Assembly: GCF_000767465.1 (NCBI RefSeq)
Contig: NZ_CP009291.1
Location: forward strand, 372,001-436,000
Length of the DNA stretch: 64,000 nucleotides
Origin: Novosphingobium pentaromativorans US6-1
GTDB taxonomy: Bacteria; Pseudomonadota; Alphaproteobacteria; Sphingomonadales; Sphingomonadaceae
Reading direction: 5' to 3'
Both the position numbers and the translations under genes were made by a program. Positions 38,149 to 48,700 of the stretch are shown in pieces (the stretch's first letter is position 1; each line of letters begins with the position of its first letter). The notes under the pieces are model-generated. The model was not told the origin of the DNA and did not search any database. It saw only the letters and a program-made list of their open reading frames with translations.

Positions 38149-38183
38149 ATCCGGTACTTGCCCAGGCAGGTGCCGGATTTTTT
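38149..38183 (+). terminator. Rho-independent terminator of ahcY
   Basis: ATCCGGTACTTGCC pairs with GGCAGGTGCCGGAT (12 of 14 positions Watson-Crick, the other two G-T wobbles), followed by TTTTTT. Confidence 0.85.
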
Positions 38184-38286
38184 GGTTGCGCGCTGCCGAA
38201 CGGAGGCGCGCGGATGGGGGATTGCGTCCATTGCAGCGCAACCAACCCATTGTCATCACGGGCAAGGCGCACCATAGCCATCTGCG

Positions 38287-40641
38287 ATGGACCAGGAGCG
38301 CCTCGTAACACTGCTGATCGGATTGCTGCTCGCGGCGTGGACGCTGGGGGCAGCCTGGGCGATCCTCTCGGCGCGCACGCGCCAGAAGCGGGCGGAAGGG
38401 GCGCTGCGCTCGGCGCGCAGGCTTGCCCGCATGGTGGAGGAATCGCCAGCGATTCCCCTGCTCGTACGTTCCGACGGGCGGATCGAGGCGAGTCCGCGTC
38501 TGGCGCAGTGGCTCGGGCTCGACGGCGTGCCGCAGTTCCTGTCCGAACTCGATACCGCCGAACGGGGCCTGCCTGCCGAGAAGCTGGCGGAGCTGACCGA
38601 AGCGGTGCGCCGCTGCCAGAAGACGGCCGCGCCTTTCCGCCTGGTCGCCACCCCGCGCAATTCCACCCGCAGCCTGGCGCTGCGCGGGCATCTCGCCGAT
38701 CCGCAGGTCTCGCCCGGCGGCGCCGCGCTCGTCTGGGTCTTCGACTTTTCCGACAGCGAAAGCGAACTGGCTCGCCTGCGCGAGGAAGCGGCCCGGGCGA
38801 GAGGGGACTTCACCGCGCTCGTCTCGCTGATCGAGGCCGCGCCCATGCCGATGTGGTTCCGCCGTCCCGACGGCGAGTTGCAGCTGGTCAATTCGGCTTA
38901 TGTCGCGGCTGTCGGCGGTCAAAGCGCCGAAGCGGTCGTGGCGGCCGGCGTCGAACTGGTCGAGACGGTTGACGGGCACACGCCTGCACACGTGGCGCAG
39001 GCCGCGCGGGAGAAGGGCGCGCCGATCGAGCGCATCGTTTCGGCCACGATCAATGGCCAGCGCCGGGCGCTGCGCGTCAGCGACTTGCCGCTCGGGAATG
39101 ACGGCGTTGCCGGCTATGCCGTCGACATCGAGGATCTCGAGGAAATGTCGCGCTCGTTCCGCGCCTTCCGCGATGCCCAGCGCTCCATGCTCGACCAGCT
39201 TTCGGCCGGTGTGGCGCAGTTCGATGCCAAGCGGCGCCTGTCGTTCGCCAACCAGCCATTCCAGCGCCTGTTCAAGTTCTCCGCCAGGATGATGCAGGAC
39301 CCGCCTGCCTTCGAGCGCCTGCTCGACGCGGCGCGCGATGTCGGGCGTGTTCCCGAAGTGCGCGACTTTCCGGTCTGGCGGCGCGAACGTGCAGCGTGGT
39401 TCGCCTCGGGCGACACGCAGGAGGAGGCCTGGTCGCTGGCCGATGGCACCCATCTGCGCATTGTCGCCCAGCCTGACCCGGACGGCGGCCTGCTGCTCAT
39501 TGTCGAAGACCGGACCGAACAATTGCGCCTGTCGGCCGTGCGAGACACCCTGCTGCGCACCCGCACGGCGACATTCGACAGCCTCTTCGAATCGATTGCG
39601 GTCTTCGCGCCCGACGGCCGCATGCAGATCTGGAACCGCCGTTTCGCGGCCGACTGGGGACTCGACAGCGATTTTCTCGACACCCACCCGCATGTGGAGG
39701 CACTGCTCAAGAAGATCGCATCGCGCCTCAAGCGCGGGGCGGAAGCCGAACTTGTCGGCAATGTCGTGCGCGCGGCGACGCTCGATCGCACCCAGAAAGG
39801 TGGCCGGATCACCCTGGCCGACGGGCGTATCCTGGAATTTGCCGGCGTTCCGCTGCCCGATGGCAACGGCCTCCTCGCCGTGCTCGACATCACCGATTCG
39901 CAAAAGGCCGAAGACGCCCTGCGCGAAAGCAACGCGGCGCTGATGGAAGCCGATGCGATCAAGACCCGCTTCCTTGCCAACATGAGCTACGAACTGCGCA
40001 CGCCGCTCACCTCCATCGGCGGCTTTGCCGAATTGCTGCAGGCGGGCCTCGGCGGCGATCTTAGCGACAGCGGACGCGAATACGTCTCCGACATTCTCGC
40101 CTCGGTCGACCAGTTGGGCGAACATATCGAGAGCCTCCTCGATCTCTCGCAGAGCGAGGCCGGCATGCTGCCGCTCAAGAAGGAAGAGATCGAACTCATG
40201 CCCTTCGTGCGCAGCGTTGTGGAAGAGCGCGCCGGGCGGCTGGAAAAGGCGGGGCTTGAGCTGGACCTGCAGGCCAAGGGGCTGCCGCGCCCGATTACTG
40301 GCGACCGCAAGCGGCTGGGCCGTGCCATCGGCCATCTGGTGGACAACGCCATCGCCGCTTCCAAGCGCGGGCAGCGGATTCTCGTGCAGGTCGCCTCGCG
40401 CAAGACACCGCAGGGCGAAGTCGCGCAGATCCTCGTTCAGGACAAGGGATCGGGCCTCGACAGCCGCAGCCTGACGCGCGCTCTGGACGGGATGAAGGTC
40501 AGCGCCGACGGCAAGAGCGTCGAGCGGCGCCAGGGCCTGGGGCTCCCGCTCGCCCGGCAGCTGGTCGAGGCGCATGGCGGATCGCTCAAGCTCGAATCCG
40601 AACCGGGCCGGGGCACCAGCGCCATCGTCGAACTGCCATGA
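38287..40641 (+). CDS. divL: DivL-type PAS sensor pseudo-kinase (Tyr replaces the phospho-His)
   Basis: A 784-residue cell-cycle regulator homologue. Residues 5-27 form one membrane span. Two or three PAS-like regions fill about 45-540 (for example SLIEAAPMPMWFRRPDGELQ). The dimerisation region reads FLANMSYELRTPLTSIGGF, with Tyr568 (codon TAC) where kinases have His. The ATP domain has the N-box region LVDNAIAAS, G1 as DKGSG and G2 as GLGLPLARQLVEAHGG. Caulobacter DivL carries the same Tyr and acts with CckA and DivK to control CtrA. The length is close to Caulobacter DivL (769). tsaE overlaps its stop, and amgK, murU and addBA follow. An ordinary histidine kinase is unlikely because of the Tyr. 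Confidence 0.88.
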   Translation: MDQERLVTLLIGLLLAAWTLGAAWAILSARTRQKRAEGALRSARRLARMVEESPAIPLLVRSDGRIEASPRLAQWLGLDGVPQFLSELDTAERGLPAEKLAELTEAVRRCQKTAAPFRLVATPRNSTRSLALRGHLADPQVSPGGAALVWVFDFSDSESELARLREEAARARGDFTALVSLIEAAPMPMWFRRPDGELQLVNSAYVAAVGGQSAEAVVAAGVELVETVDGHTPAHVAQAAREKGAPIERIVSATINGQRRALRVSDLPLGNDGVAGYAVDIEDLEEMSRSFRAFRDAQRSMLDQLSAGVAQFDAKRRLSFANQPFQRLFKFSARMMQDPPAFERLLDAARDVGRVPEVRDFPVWRRERAAWFASGDTQEEAWSLADGTHLRIVAQPDPDGGLLLIVEDRTEQLRLSAVRDTLLRTRTATFDSLFESIAVFAPDGRMQIWNRRFAADWGLDSDFLDTHPHVEALLKKIASRLKRGAEAELVGNVVRAATLDRTQKGGRITLADGRILEFAGVPLPDGNGLLAVLDITDSQKAEDALRESNAALMEADAIKTRFLANMSYELRTPLTSIGGFAELLQAGLGGDLSDSGREYVSDILASVDQLGEHIESLLDLSQSEAGMLPLKKEEIELMPFVRSVVEERAGRLEKAGLELDLQAKGLPRPITGDRKRLGRAIGHLVDNAIAASKRGQRILVQVASRKTPQGEVAQILVQDKGSGLDSRSLTRALDGMKVSADGKSVERRQGLGLPLARQLVEAHGGSLKLESEPGRGTSAIVELP

Positions 40642-41084
40642 GGATAGATCTGCCCGATCTCGCCGCGATGGAGCGGTTGGGCCGCGCCATTGCCGCGAAG
40701 CTGCAGGTGGGCGATGTCGTGGCGCTCGAAGGCGGTCTGGGCGCCGGCAAGACGACCCTGGCCCGGGCAGTGATCGCCGGCCTCGGGCACTTGGGCGAAG
40801 TGCCGTCGCCCAGTTTCGCCATTGTCGAGCTTTACGAACCGCCCCTCGTGCGCCTGCCGCTCGTCCATGCCGACTTCTACCGCCTCGCGCATCCGTCCGA
40901 GGCTGAGGAAATCGGCCTGGACGACTACCGCGAGGGTGCTGCCATGATCGCGGAATGGCCCGATCACGCCGGTGGCTTCGCGCATGAGCCGGGCTGCCTC
41001 TCCATCACGCTGGAAATTGCGGATGAGGGGCGGATCGCCATTGTCGAGGCGGGGGGTGATTGGCTAGGGCGAATGCCGATATGA
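40638..41084 (+). CDS. tsaE: tRNA threonylcarbamoyladenosine biosynthesis ATPase
   Basis: The ATPase that works with TsaB and TsaD to install t6A at position 37 of ANN-decoding tRNAs. It has 148 residues. The Walker A loop is GGLGAGKTTLARAV and the typical PSPSFAIVELYE and HADFYRL motifs are present. The ATG overlaps the divL stop (ATGA) and its own stop overlaps the next ATG, so it is translated within the operon. Confidence 0.95.
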   Translation: MRIDLPDLAAMERLGRAIAAKLQVGDVVALEGGLGAGKTTLARAVIAGLGHLGEVPSPSFAIVELYEPPLVRLPLVHADFYRLAHPSEAEEIGLDDYREGAAMIAEWPDHAGGFAHEPGCLSITLEIADEGRIAIVEAGGDWLGRMPI

Positions 41085-42076
41085 CGGACACTGCCGTGAT
41101 GCTGCCTGCGGGCCTCGATTCCTTTCTTGAAACTGCCGGCTGGGCCGGCTCGCAAGTCGAGCCGCTACCGGGCGACGCGTCGTTTCGCCGCTATTTCCGC
41201 ATTCGCCGGGGCGACGAGACGGCGATGCTGATGGACGCTCCGCCGCCCAATGAGGATCCGGGGCCGTTCCTGCGCGCCGCGCACTGGCTCAATGCCAATG
41301 ACATGCGCGCGCCGCGAATCCTCGCCGAGGAGGCTGAACGCGGCCTCGTCCTGATCGAGGACTTCGGCGAGGCGCGCATGCGCGACTACCTCGACCAGTG
41401 GCCCGCGGACGAGACCGATACCTACAAGGGTGCCGTCGATGCTCTGGTGAAGCTGCACCGCCTGCCGCCGGGGCCGTTCCTCGAGTACTCGATGAGCGAA
41501 TACCAGCGCGAGGCGCGCCTTTTCGTCGACTGGTACTGCGCGGCGCGGGGCCTCAAGGTCGACGTGCCCGGCTTCGTCGCCGCCTGGGATGCGGCGCTGG
41601 GCGGCATGCTTCCGCGCCAGCATCCGGGCGTGACCGTGCTGCGCGACTATCACGCTGAAAACATCATGCTTCTGGGCGCGCAGGAAAAGCAGGGGCTGCT
41701 CGATTTCCAGGACGCGCTGGTGGGCCATCCGGCCTACGATCTCGTTTCGCTGCTGCAGGATGCGCGCCGCGATGTCCCGGCGGAACTGGAAGCGCAGATG
41801 TTCGACCATTACACGCAGGCGAGCGGCGTCGATGCGGGTGCTTTTCTGGCCGATTACGCAAGGCTGGGCGCGCAGCGCAACACCAAGATCGTCGGCATCT
41901 TCGTGCGCTTGTGGAAGCGTGACGGCAAGCCGCGCTACCTCGACATGATCCCGCGCGTCTGGGCGCTGCTGGAACGCGACCTTGCGCATCCTGCGCTCGC
42001 TCCGGTGGCGCAATGGTTCGATGCGAACATTCCGTCGGATCTGCGGCAGGCCGGTGGAGGCAAGTTCGAGCTATGA
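41081..42076 (+). CDS. amgK: Cell-wall sugar anomeric kinase, AmgK-like
   Basis: A 331-residue aminoglycoside-phosphotransferase-fold kinase. The nucleotide-binding strands include GDASFRRYFRI and ETAMLMDAPP. The catalytic loop is VLRDYHAENIML and the metal-binding Asp is in GLLDFQDALVGHPAYDL. Paired with a MurU-type nucleotidyltransferase immediately downstream, it is best read as AmgK, which phosphorylates recycled MurNAc/GlcNAc at the anomeric position and bypasses de novo UDP-MurNAc synthesis. Overlapping ATGA junctions join it to tsaE and murU. Sequence alone would only say APH-family. Confidence 0.88.
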   Translation: MTDTAVMLPAGLDSFLETAGWAGSQVEPLPGDASFRRYFRIRRGDETAMLMDAPPPNEDPGPFLRAAHWLNANDMRAPRILAEEAERGLVLIEDFGEARMRDYLDQWPADETDTYKGAVDALVKLHRLPPGPFLEYSMSEYQREARLFVDWYCAARGLKVDVPGFVAAWDAALGGMLPRQHPGVTVLRDYHAENIMLLGAQEKQGLLDFQDALVGHPAYDLVSLLQDARRDVPAELEAQMFDHYTQASGVDAGAFLADYARLGAQRNTKIVGIFVRLWKRDGKPRYLDMIPRVWALLERDLAHPALAPVAQWFDANIPSDLRQAGGGKFEL

Positions 42077-42798
42077 GCGGCAAGCCCCTCGCAAGCGACA
42101 CGGCGATGATCCTGGCCGCCGGGCTGGGCAAGCGCATGCGCCCGCTCACCGCTTCGCAGCCCAAGCCGCTGGTGCGCGTCGGCGGCAAGGCGCTGATCGA
42201 TCATGCGCTGGAAAAGCTCGAAAACGCGGGCGTCGCCAAGGCGGTCGTCAACGTCCACTATCTTGCCGATGCGCTCGAAGGCCACATGAAGGTGCGCAAG
42301 ACGGGGCCAGCAGTCACGATCTCGGACGAGCGCGAGGTGCTGCTGGAAACCGGCGGCGGCATGGTCAAGGCCGCGCCGATGCTGCCCGATCCGTTCTTCT
42401 GCCTCAACAGCGACAACATCTGGCTCGACGGGCCCAGCGACGTTTTCGCCGAGCTTTCGCAGGCGTGGGATCCTGAACGGATGGACGCGCTGCTGCTGCT
42501 GGTGCCGCACCCGCGTGCGCTGAACTACCGCGGGGAGGGGGACTTCCACCTCGATCCGGCGGGCAAGGTCAGCCGCCGCGGCAAGGGGCGGGTCGCGCCG
42601 TTCATCTACACCGGCATCCAGATCGTGTCGCACCGGTTGCTGCGCGATGCGCCCGAAGGTCCGTTCTCGACCAATGTCCTGTGGTCCCGCGCGATCGAGG
42701 AAGGCCGACTCTACGGCATTTCGCATACCGGCCTGTGGTTCGAAGTCGGTGATCCGGGCGCCATCAAGCCCACCGAGGCATGGCTGCCCCGTGCCTGA
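42073..42798 (+). CDS. murU: N-acetylmuramate-1-phosphate uridylyltransferase
   Basis: A 241-residue nucleotidyltransferase that makes UDP-MurNAc from MurNAc-1-phosphate and UTP in the recycling route started by AmgK. The N-terminal signature is AMILAAGLGKRMRPLTASQPKPLV, with its catalytic Arg and Lys; FCLNSDNIWLDG provides the metal-binding Asp, and ETGGGMVKA is typical. The short form of about 240 residues fits MurU rather than bifunctional GlmU. It overlaps amgK (ATGA) and runs 8 bp into addB. Confidence 0.92.
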   Translation: MSGKPLASDTAMILAAGLGKRMRPLTASQPKPLVRVGGKALIDHALEKLENAGVAKAVVNVHYLADALEGHMKVRKTGPAVTISDEREVLLETGGGMVKAAPMLPDPFFCLNSDNIWLDGPSDVFAELSQAWDPERMDALLLLVPHPRALNYRGEGDFHLDPAGKVSRRGKGRVAPFIYTGIQIVSHRLLRDAPEGPFSTNVLWSRAIEEGRLYGISHTGLWFEVGDPGAIKPTEAWLPRA

Positions 42799-45787
42799 TC
42801 GGGCCGGGCCGCGCGTTTACTCGATTGCTGCGCACCGCGGGTTTGCCGATGCCCTCGTGGCCGGCCTCGTGCCGCGCTATGCGCAAGGGGAGCTCGGCCT
42901 TGCCCGGCTGACGCTGCTCCTGCCCAGCCGCCGTGCGGTGCGCACCGTCACCGAGGCTTTCGTGCGCCATTCGGGTGAGAGCGAGACGCCTGGCATGCTG
43001 CTGCCGCGCATGGCCGTGGCAGGTGACCTCGATCTCGACGAGACGCTCGGCCCCTTGCTCGATCCGCTGGGCGCTGCCGACATTCCGCCGGCTGCCGATC
43101 CGATGCGGCGCTGGCTGCGCCTTGCCCATTACCTGCGGGAAGTCGAGGGCGACGAGGCCGGGAAGGGCGCGGCCCTCCTGCGCCGCGCGTGGGAACTGGG
43201 CAGCACCATGGACCGGCTGCTGGTCGAGGGGATCGCGCCGATCGACCTGATGTCGGAGCGGGTCATCGGCATCGTCGGAGATCTTGCCGGGCACTGGACG
43301 GACAATACCCGCGCTTTCCTGAAAGTGCAGCAACACTGGATCGCCGAACTGGCCGAACGCGGGCAGATCGACGCGCCCGAACGCCGCAACCGCCTGTTTG
43401 AACATGCCGCGAAGTGTTGGCGCGCTGAACCGCCGCAGCATCCGATCGTTGCCGCCGGTGTTACCAGCGCCTCTCCGGCGCTGGCGAAGATGCTGCGCGT
43501 GGTGAGCGAACTGCCCGGCGGTTCGGTGATCCTGCCCGACCTCGATCTGGCGCTGGATGCTGGCGTCTGGGACGAACTGGGCACGGCTGGAAATCCGGTC
43601 GAGCCGGACGATCCGCCCTTCGGTCGCAGCGATGCGGTGACCCATCCGCAATATCACCTCAAATTGCTGCTCAACCGCATGGGCATTGCGCGCGACGAAG
43701 TGCAGCCCTGGCACCGTTCGGGGCACGGCGCCGCACCGCCGGAGCGCAGCAAGGTCATTTCCAACCTGTTCCTGCCGCCGCGCGCCTCCTCCGTCTGGGT
43801 CGATCTGCCTGCTGAAAGGCGCCGGCTCTCCGGCGTGCGGCTCATGGAAAGCGCACATCCGGGCGAAGAGGCGCAGGCAATTGCGGTGATGATCCGCGAG
43901 GCGTTGGAGACGCCCGAACGCCGCGTCGCGCTGATCACGCCCAACCGCGGTCTTGCCGGGCGGGTCGTTGCGCATCTGGAACGCTGGGGGATCGAGGCAG
44001 ACGATACCGCCGGACGGCCCTTGCCACAGTCCGCTGCGGGACGGCTGCTGCTCCTACTGGCCGAACTGGTCGCCGAACAGGGCGCCCCGGTGCCGCTCAT
44101 CGCCCTGCTGACGCATCCATTGGCCGGGTCGGGGGAAGGGCGCGCGCGCTGGCTGGAAAATGCCCGCAGGCTCGACCTCGCCTTGCGCGGTCCGCGACCG
44201 GGAGCGGGGCTGGCGCCCATCGCCGTGCTCGCCGAAGAAGCCAGGCTCGGCGAGTGGTGGGCATCGGTTGCGGACATGTTGGCGCCGCTGTTCGCCTTTG
44301 GCGAGGCAGAGCCGCTCGAAGTCCTGCTCGGCGCCTTCAGCGAAATTGCCGAGACGCTTTGCGGGGATGCCTTGTGGACCGGGCCGGACGGCCGCGCCCT
44401 CAGCGCGTTCGTTGAGGAATTGCGCGGCGCGGCGAGCGCGGCGGGCACTGTCCTCGATCCGTGCGAACTGCATGCGGTGCTGCGCGATGCGATGGACCGC
44501 GCCTCGGTGCGTCCGCCCTGGGGCGGGCATCCGCGCGTATCGATCTACGGCCTGCTCGAAGCGCGTATGAGCCGTGCCGATCTGGTCATCTGCGGCGGAC
44601 TGGTGGAGGGTACCTGGCCTGCGTCGCTTTCGCAGGATTCGCTGTTGCCCCCTGCCGTTCTGCGCGCGCTGGGCGTACCGGGAGCCGATTTCCGCATCGG
44701 CCTTGCCGCGCATGACCTTGCTGCAGCACTCGGCGCGCCCGAAGTGGTGCTGAGCTGGGCGCAGCGCGACGAAGGCGGCCCGGTCATTCCTTCCCGCTTC
44801 GTATTGCGCGTGAAGGCGATGCTCGGCGATCAGGCCGCGCGCCATGTCGAGAGCGAGGCGCTGCGACTGGCGCGCAGGCTTGACGAGGCGGCGAAGGTGG
44901 CGCCTCATCCGCGGCCCCAGCCGATGCCCGATGCCGAGCAGCGCAAAGTCGACATCTCGGTCACCGGCCTCGATCGCCTGCGCGGCGATCCCTATCAGTT
45001 CTATGCCAGCTCGATCCTCGGCCTGCGCACGCTCGATGCGCTCGATGCTGAACCGAGCGCAGCCTGGAAGGGCGAGATTGCGCATAGGATCCTCGAACTG
45101 TGGCACAAGTCGGGCGAGCCCAGGGGCGGTCTGCACGCCATAGCCGAACAGGTGCTCGACGAAGCGAATGCGCACCCGCTGATGCGGGCGCTGTGGTGGC
45201 CGCGTCTGGCCGCGGCGCTCGATACGTTCGATGCAATGATTGCCGACCAGAAGGGGCAGGGCCGCGAAGTGCTGTGCGTCGAGGCCTGGGGCGACATGCG
45301 GTACCGCGATGTGCGCATCCATGGCCGCGCCGACCGTATCGACCGCAAGGCGGACGGCACGCTTGCGGTTGTTGACTACAAGACCGGAGGCCCGCCCCGG
45401 CCGCTGCAGGTCAAGGAAGGCTTTGCGCTGCAACTCGGCCTGATCGCGATGATCGCCGAACAACGCGGTTTCAAGGGCGTCGAGGGCGAAGCCAGCGGTT
45501 TCGAGTACTGGTCGCTCGCCAAGAAGCCGCGCACCGACGACTTTGGCTATGCGGTTGAACCGGTCACCGACGATCCGAAGAAGCAGGAGAAGATGGTCCT
45601 GCGCGAAGAGTTCCTGGACGAGACCGAGGCTTTTCTCAACGATGCGCTCGACAAGTGGATCCTGGGCACCGAGCCCTTTACCGCGCGGCTCAATCCCGAA
45701 CTGGCCAGCTATGCCGATTACGACCAGCTGATGCGCCTGGACGAGTGGATCACCACGCTCGGCGGCAGCGGGGAGGACGCGGCATGA
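42791..45787 (+). CDS. addB: Double-strand break repair protein AddB
   Basis: A 998-residue subunit of the AddAB helicase-nuclease, alphaproteobacterial type. The N-terminal half is a UvrD-like but inactive helicase module with PSRRAVRTVTEAF. The C-terminal quarter has the PD-(D/E)XK nuclease motif HGRADRIDRKAD and LAVVDYKTGG. Start: a GTG at 42791 inside murU, overlapping it by 8 bp, gives the usual N-terminus; the longer open frame upstream is murU in another phase. Its stop overlaps addA (ATGA). With AddA it processes DNA ends for RecA loading. Confidence 0.93.
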   Translation: MPDRAGPRVYSIAAHRGFADALVAGLVPRYAQGELGLARLTLLLPSRRAVRTVTEAFVRHSGESETPGMLLPRMAVAGDLDLDETLGPLLDPLGAADIPPAADPMRRWLRLAHYLREVEGDEAGKGAALLRRAWELGSTMDRLLVEGIAPIDLMSERVIGIVGDLAGHWTDNTRAFLKVQQHWIAELAERGQIDAPERRNRLFEHAAKCWRAEPPQHPIVAAGVTSASPALAKMLRVVSELPGGSVILPDLDLALDAGVWDELGTAGNPVEPDDPPFGRSDAVTHPQYHLKLLLNRMGIARDEVQPWHRSGHGAAPPERSKVISNLFLPPRASSVWVDLPAERRRLSGVRLMESAHPGEEAQAIAVMIREALETPERRVALITPNRGLAGRVVAHLERWGIEADDTAGRPLPQSAAGRLLLLLAELVAEQGAPVPLIALLTHPLAGSGEGRARWLENARRLDLALRGPRPGAGLAPIAVLAEEARLGEWWASVADMLAPLFAFGEAEPLEVLLGAFSEIAETLCGDALWTGPDGRALSAFVEELRGAASAAGTVLDPCELHAVLRDAMDRASVRPPWGGHPRVSIYGLLEARMSRADLVICGGLVEGTWPASLSQDSLLPPAVLRALGVPGADFRIGLAAHDLAAALGAPEVVLSWAQRDEGGPVIPSRFVLRVKAMLGDQAARHVESEALRLARRLDEAAKVAPHPRPQPMPDAEQRKVDISVTGLDRLRGDPYQFYASSILGLRTLDALDAEPSAAWKGEIAHRILELWHKSGEPRGGLHAIAEQVLDEANAHPLMRALWWPRLAAALDTFDAMIADQKGQGREVLCVEAWGDMRYRDVRIHGRADRIDRKADGTLAVVDYKTGGPPRPLQVKEGFALQLGLIAMIAEQRGFKGVEGEASGFEYWSLAKKPRTDDFGYAVEPVTDDPKKQEKMVLREEFLDETEAFLNDALDKWILGTEPFTARLNPELASYADYDQLMRLDEWITTLGGSGEDAA

Positions 45788-48700
45788 GCGGTCCGGCCAC
45801 CGTCCATCCCCTTCACGGCAAGCAGATGCGCGCGGTCGATCCCGAAGAGACCGTGTGGCTCTCCGCTTCGGCCGGAACCGGCAAGACGCAGGTTCTGTCT
45901 TCGCGCGTGCTTCGCCTGCTGCTGCAGCCGGGCGTGGATCCTTCGCAGATCCTGTGCCTGACTTTCACCAAGGCTGGCGCTACCGAGATGGCGGCGCGCA
46001 TCAACGGCACTCTCGCCGAATGGGTGCGGCTTGAGGATACGCAGCTTTTCGCCAGGCTCGATGCCATCGGCGCCAAGGCCGATGGCGAGACCATGGCACG
46101 CGCACGCACACTGTTTGCCGCCGTGCTCGACTGTCCCGGCGGCGGCCTGCGCATCGATACGATCCACGCCTTCTCGCAGTGGCTGCTGGCGACGTTCCCG
46201 CTCGAAGCGCAGCTGATCCCGGGATCGCGGCCGATGGAAGACCGCGAGCGCGTGCTGCTTGCGCGGCAGGTTCTGGCCGACCTGCTGGTCTCGGCCCAGA
46301 GCGAGCCCCGGGGCGATCCGCAATTGCTGCGCGCCATCAGCGACCTCTCGCTGAGGCACGGACCCGATGCGGTCGAGGCTTTCCTGCTGCGCTGCGCCTC
46401 GGCGCGTGAGGCGTGGTTCGGTCCCGGCGGCTGGCAGGAACCGATGCGCGAGAACGTGCTGCGATTGCTGGGCCTGCCGAGCGAAGCCGACGAGGTCTAT
46501 CTGGCAGATCTGTGCAGCGACGAGCGCTTCGACGTGCGCTCTCTGCGCCGATGCTGCGAGACGTTGGCAGACTGGGACACCAAGGCCGGGCGAGAAGGCG
46601 CCGAAGCCTCGGTCGTGTGGCTCTCCGCTTCGCCGGAGAAGCGCGCCGCGACCATCGACGATCTCTATTTCGGGCTGTTCACCAAGACGACCGATGCGCC
46701 CAAGCAACTGACGAATATTCTCAAACGCGATCCCGACTACGAGGGTTACGTACTGCGCGTGCAGGAGAGCATCGCCCGGGTGCGCGAGGCCAAGGCATTG
46801 CTGGAACTGACCGAGCGACTGGTCCCCGCGCTGCGGCTAGGCCGGACCTTTGCTCTCGCATGGGACGAAGCCAAGCAGCGCGAGGGCCTGATCGACTTCG
46901 ACGACCAGATCCGCCGCGCGGCCGATCTGCTGCGCAACCAGTCGCAGGCGGACTGGATCCGCTACAAGCTCGACCGCCGCTTCGACCACATTCTCGTCGA
47001 CGAGGCGCAGGACACCAATGCCGCGCAATGGGACATCATCCTTGCCATGGCCGAGGAGTTCTGGGCCGGCCTTGGCCAGCATGGCGACCTGATGCGTACG
47101 CTCTTCGTTGTGGGCGATTACAAGCAGGCGATCTTTCGCTTCCAGGGCACGAGCCCCGAGAACTTCCGCCGCGCCGCCGAGAAAGTGCGCGCAAAGATGA
47201 ACGAGGCGGCGCAGAATGCAGAAATGCTGCGCAGCAATTTCCGTCCGCGCAGCCTGCTCGAACTTGGCCTCGACCGCAGTTTTCGCACTGCGCAGAAAGT
47301 CCTCGATTTCGTCGACGATGCGATCGGCGGGATCGGCCATGCCAATTTCGGTCTCGCCGATGCGCCCGAGCGCCATGACGGGCAGGACCGGCCCGGATAC
47401 GTCGCCTTGTGGAAGCCGGTTGGCGCGGCGATCGGCGACGATGACGATGACCCGCGCGACGAGGGTGAGGATGAAGGGCAGGAGGGCTGGCTTTCCAAGC
47501 CCGACCGCCAGATGGCCGAAGGCATCGCCCGGCAGGTGAGGGCATGGCTCGATCCGATGGCTCCGGGCTTCACCTTGCAGAAAGGCAAGCCGCGCCGCGC
47601 CCATGCCGGGGACATCATGGTGCTGGTGCGCCAGCGCAAGGAACTTGCCGGGCTGATCGTCGGGCGGCTTCATGCTGCAGGCGTGCCTGTTGCCGGTGTC
47701 GACCGCCTCCGGCTCGGCGCGCCGCTGGCGGTAAAGGATCTCGTCGCCGCGCTGCGCTTCGCGGTCCAGCCGTTCGACGATCTCAACCTCGCCAGCCTGC
47801 TCGTCTCGCCGCTGGTGGGTTGGAGCCAGGAGCAATTGCTGCGCCACGGCTACCGGGACAAGCACACGCGTCTCTGGTCGCATCTACGCGCCAGCTCGGA
47901 TCCGCAAGTCGCTGCCGTGCTGCAGCAATTGGGCGCGCTGCTGGCACTGGCCGACTTCGAACCACCGCAGCAATTGCTGCACTGGCTGCTGGTGGGGCCG
48001 TGGCAGGCCCGGCGCAAGCTGGTCGCCCGGCTCGGCAGCGAGGCCAACGATCCCATCGACGAACTGCTCAACGCCGCGCAGGCCTATGTTGCCACCGACA
48101 CGCCAAGCCTTGCAGGTTTCCTTGCCTGGTTCGATGCCGGTGACGGCGAACTGAAGCGCGAGGCGGACAGCGCCGCCGGGCTTGTCCGGGTGATGACGGT
48201 CCACGGCTCGAAAGGCCTGCAGGCGCCTATTGTCATTCTCGCCGATGCGACCGGCAATCCCGAGCGCAGCCGCGACCGCGGCCTCGATCTGCCCGACCCG
48301 CGCGATGAGCATCGCAAGATCCCGCTTCCCCCTATCCCCTCGGCGGCAAAGAAGATCGGGCGGATCAGGGACGAGATCGAGACCAACCGTGCGGCGGACG
48401 AGCAGGAGCACTGGCGCCTGCTCTACGTCGCGATGACCCGCGCGGAAGAAGCGCTGTTCGTCGGCGGCGCGCTGGGCAAGAGCGACAAGGGCGTGCCTGC
48501 GCCCAAGAGCTGGTACGCGCGCCTGCGCGATCTTTTTCCGCCCGAAGCCGAGGTCGCCGATCCGGTCTGGGGTGCGCGCTGCGAATGGGGCGAACTGCCG
48601 GAGCCCGTCGCGCCTGAAACCGGCCCGGTCGAGTTGCCCTTGCCCGAACCGCTGCCGGTCTGGCTGGACCGCGCGCCGCCTGCCGAACCGCGTCCGCCAA

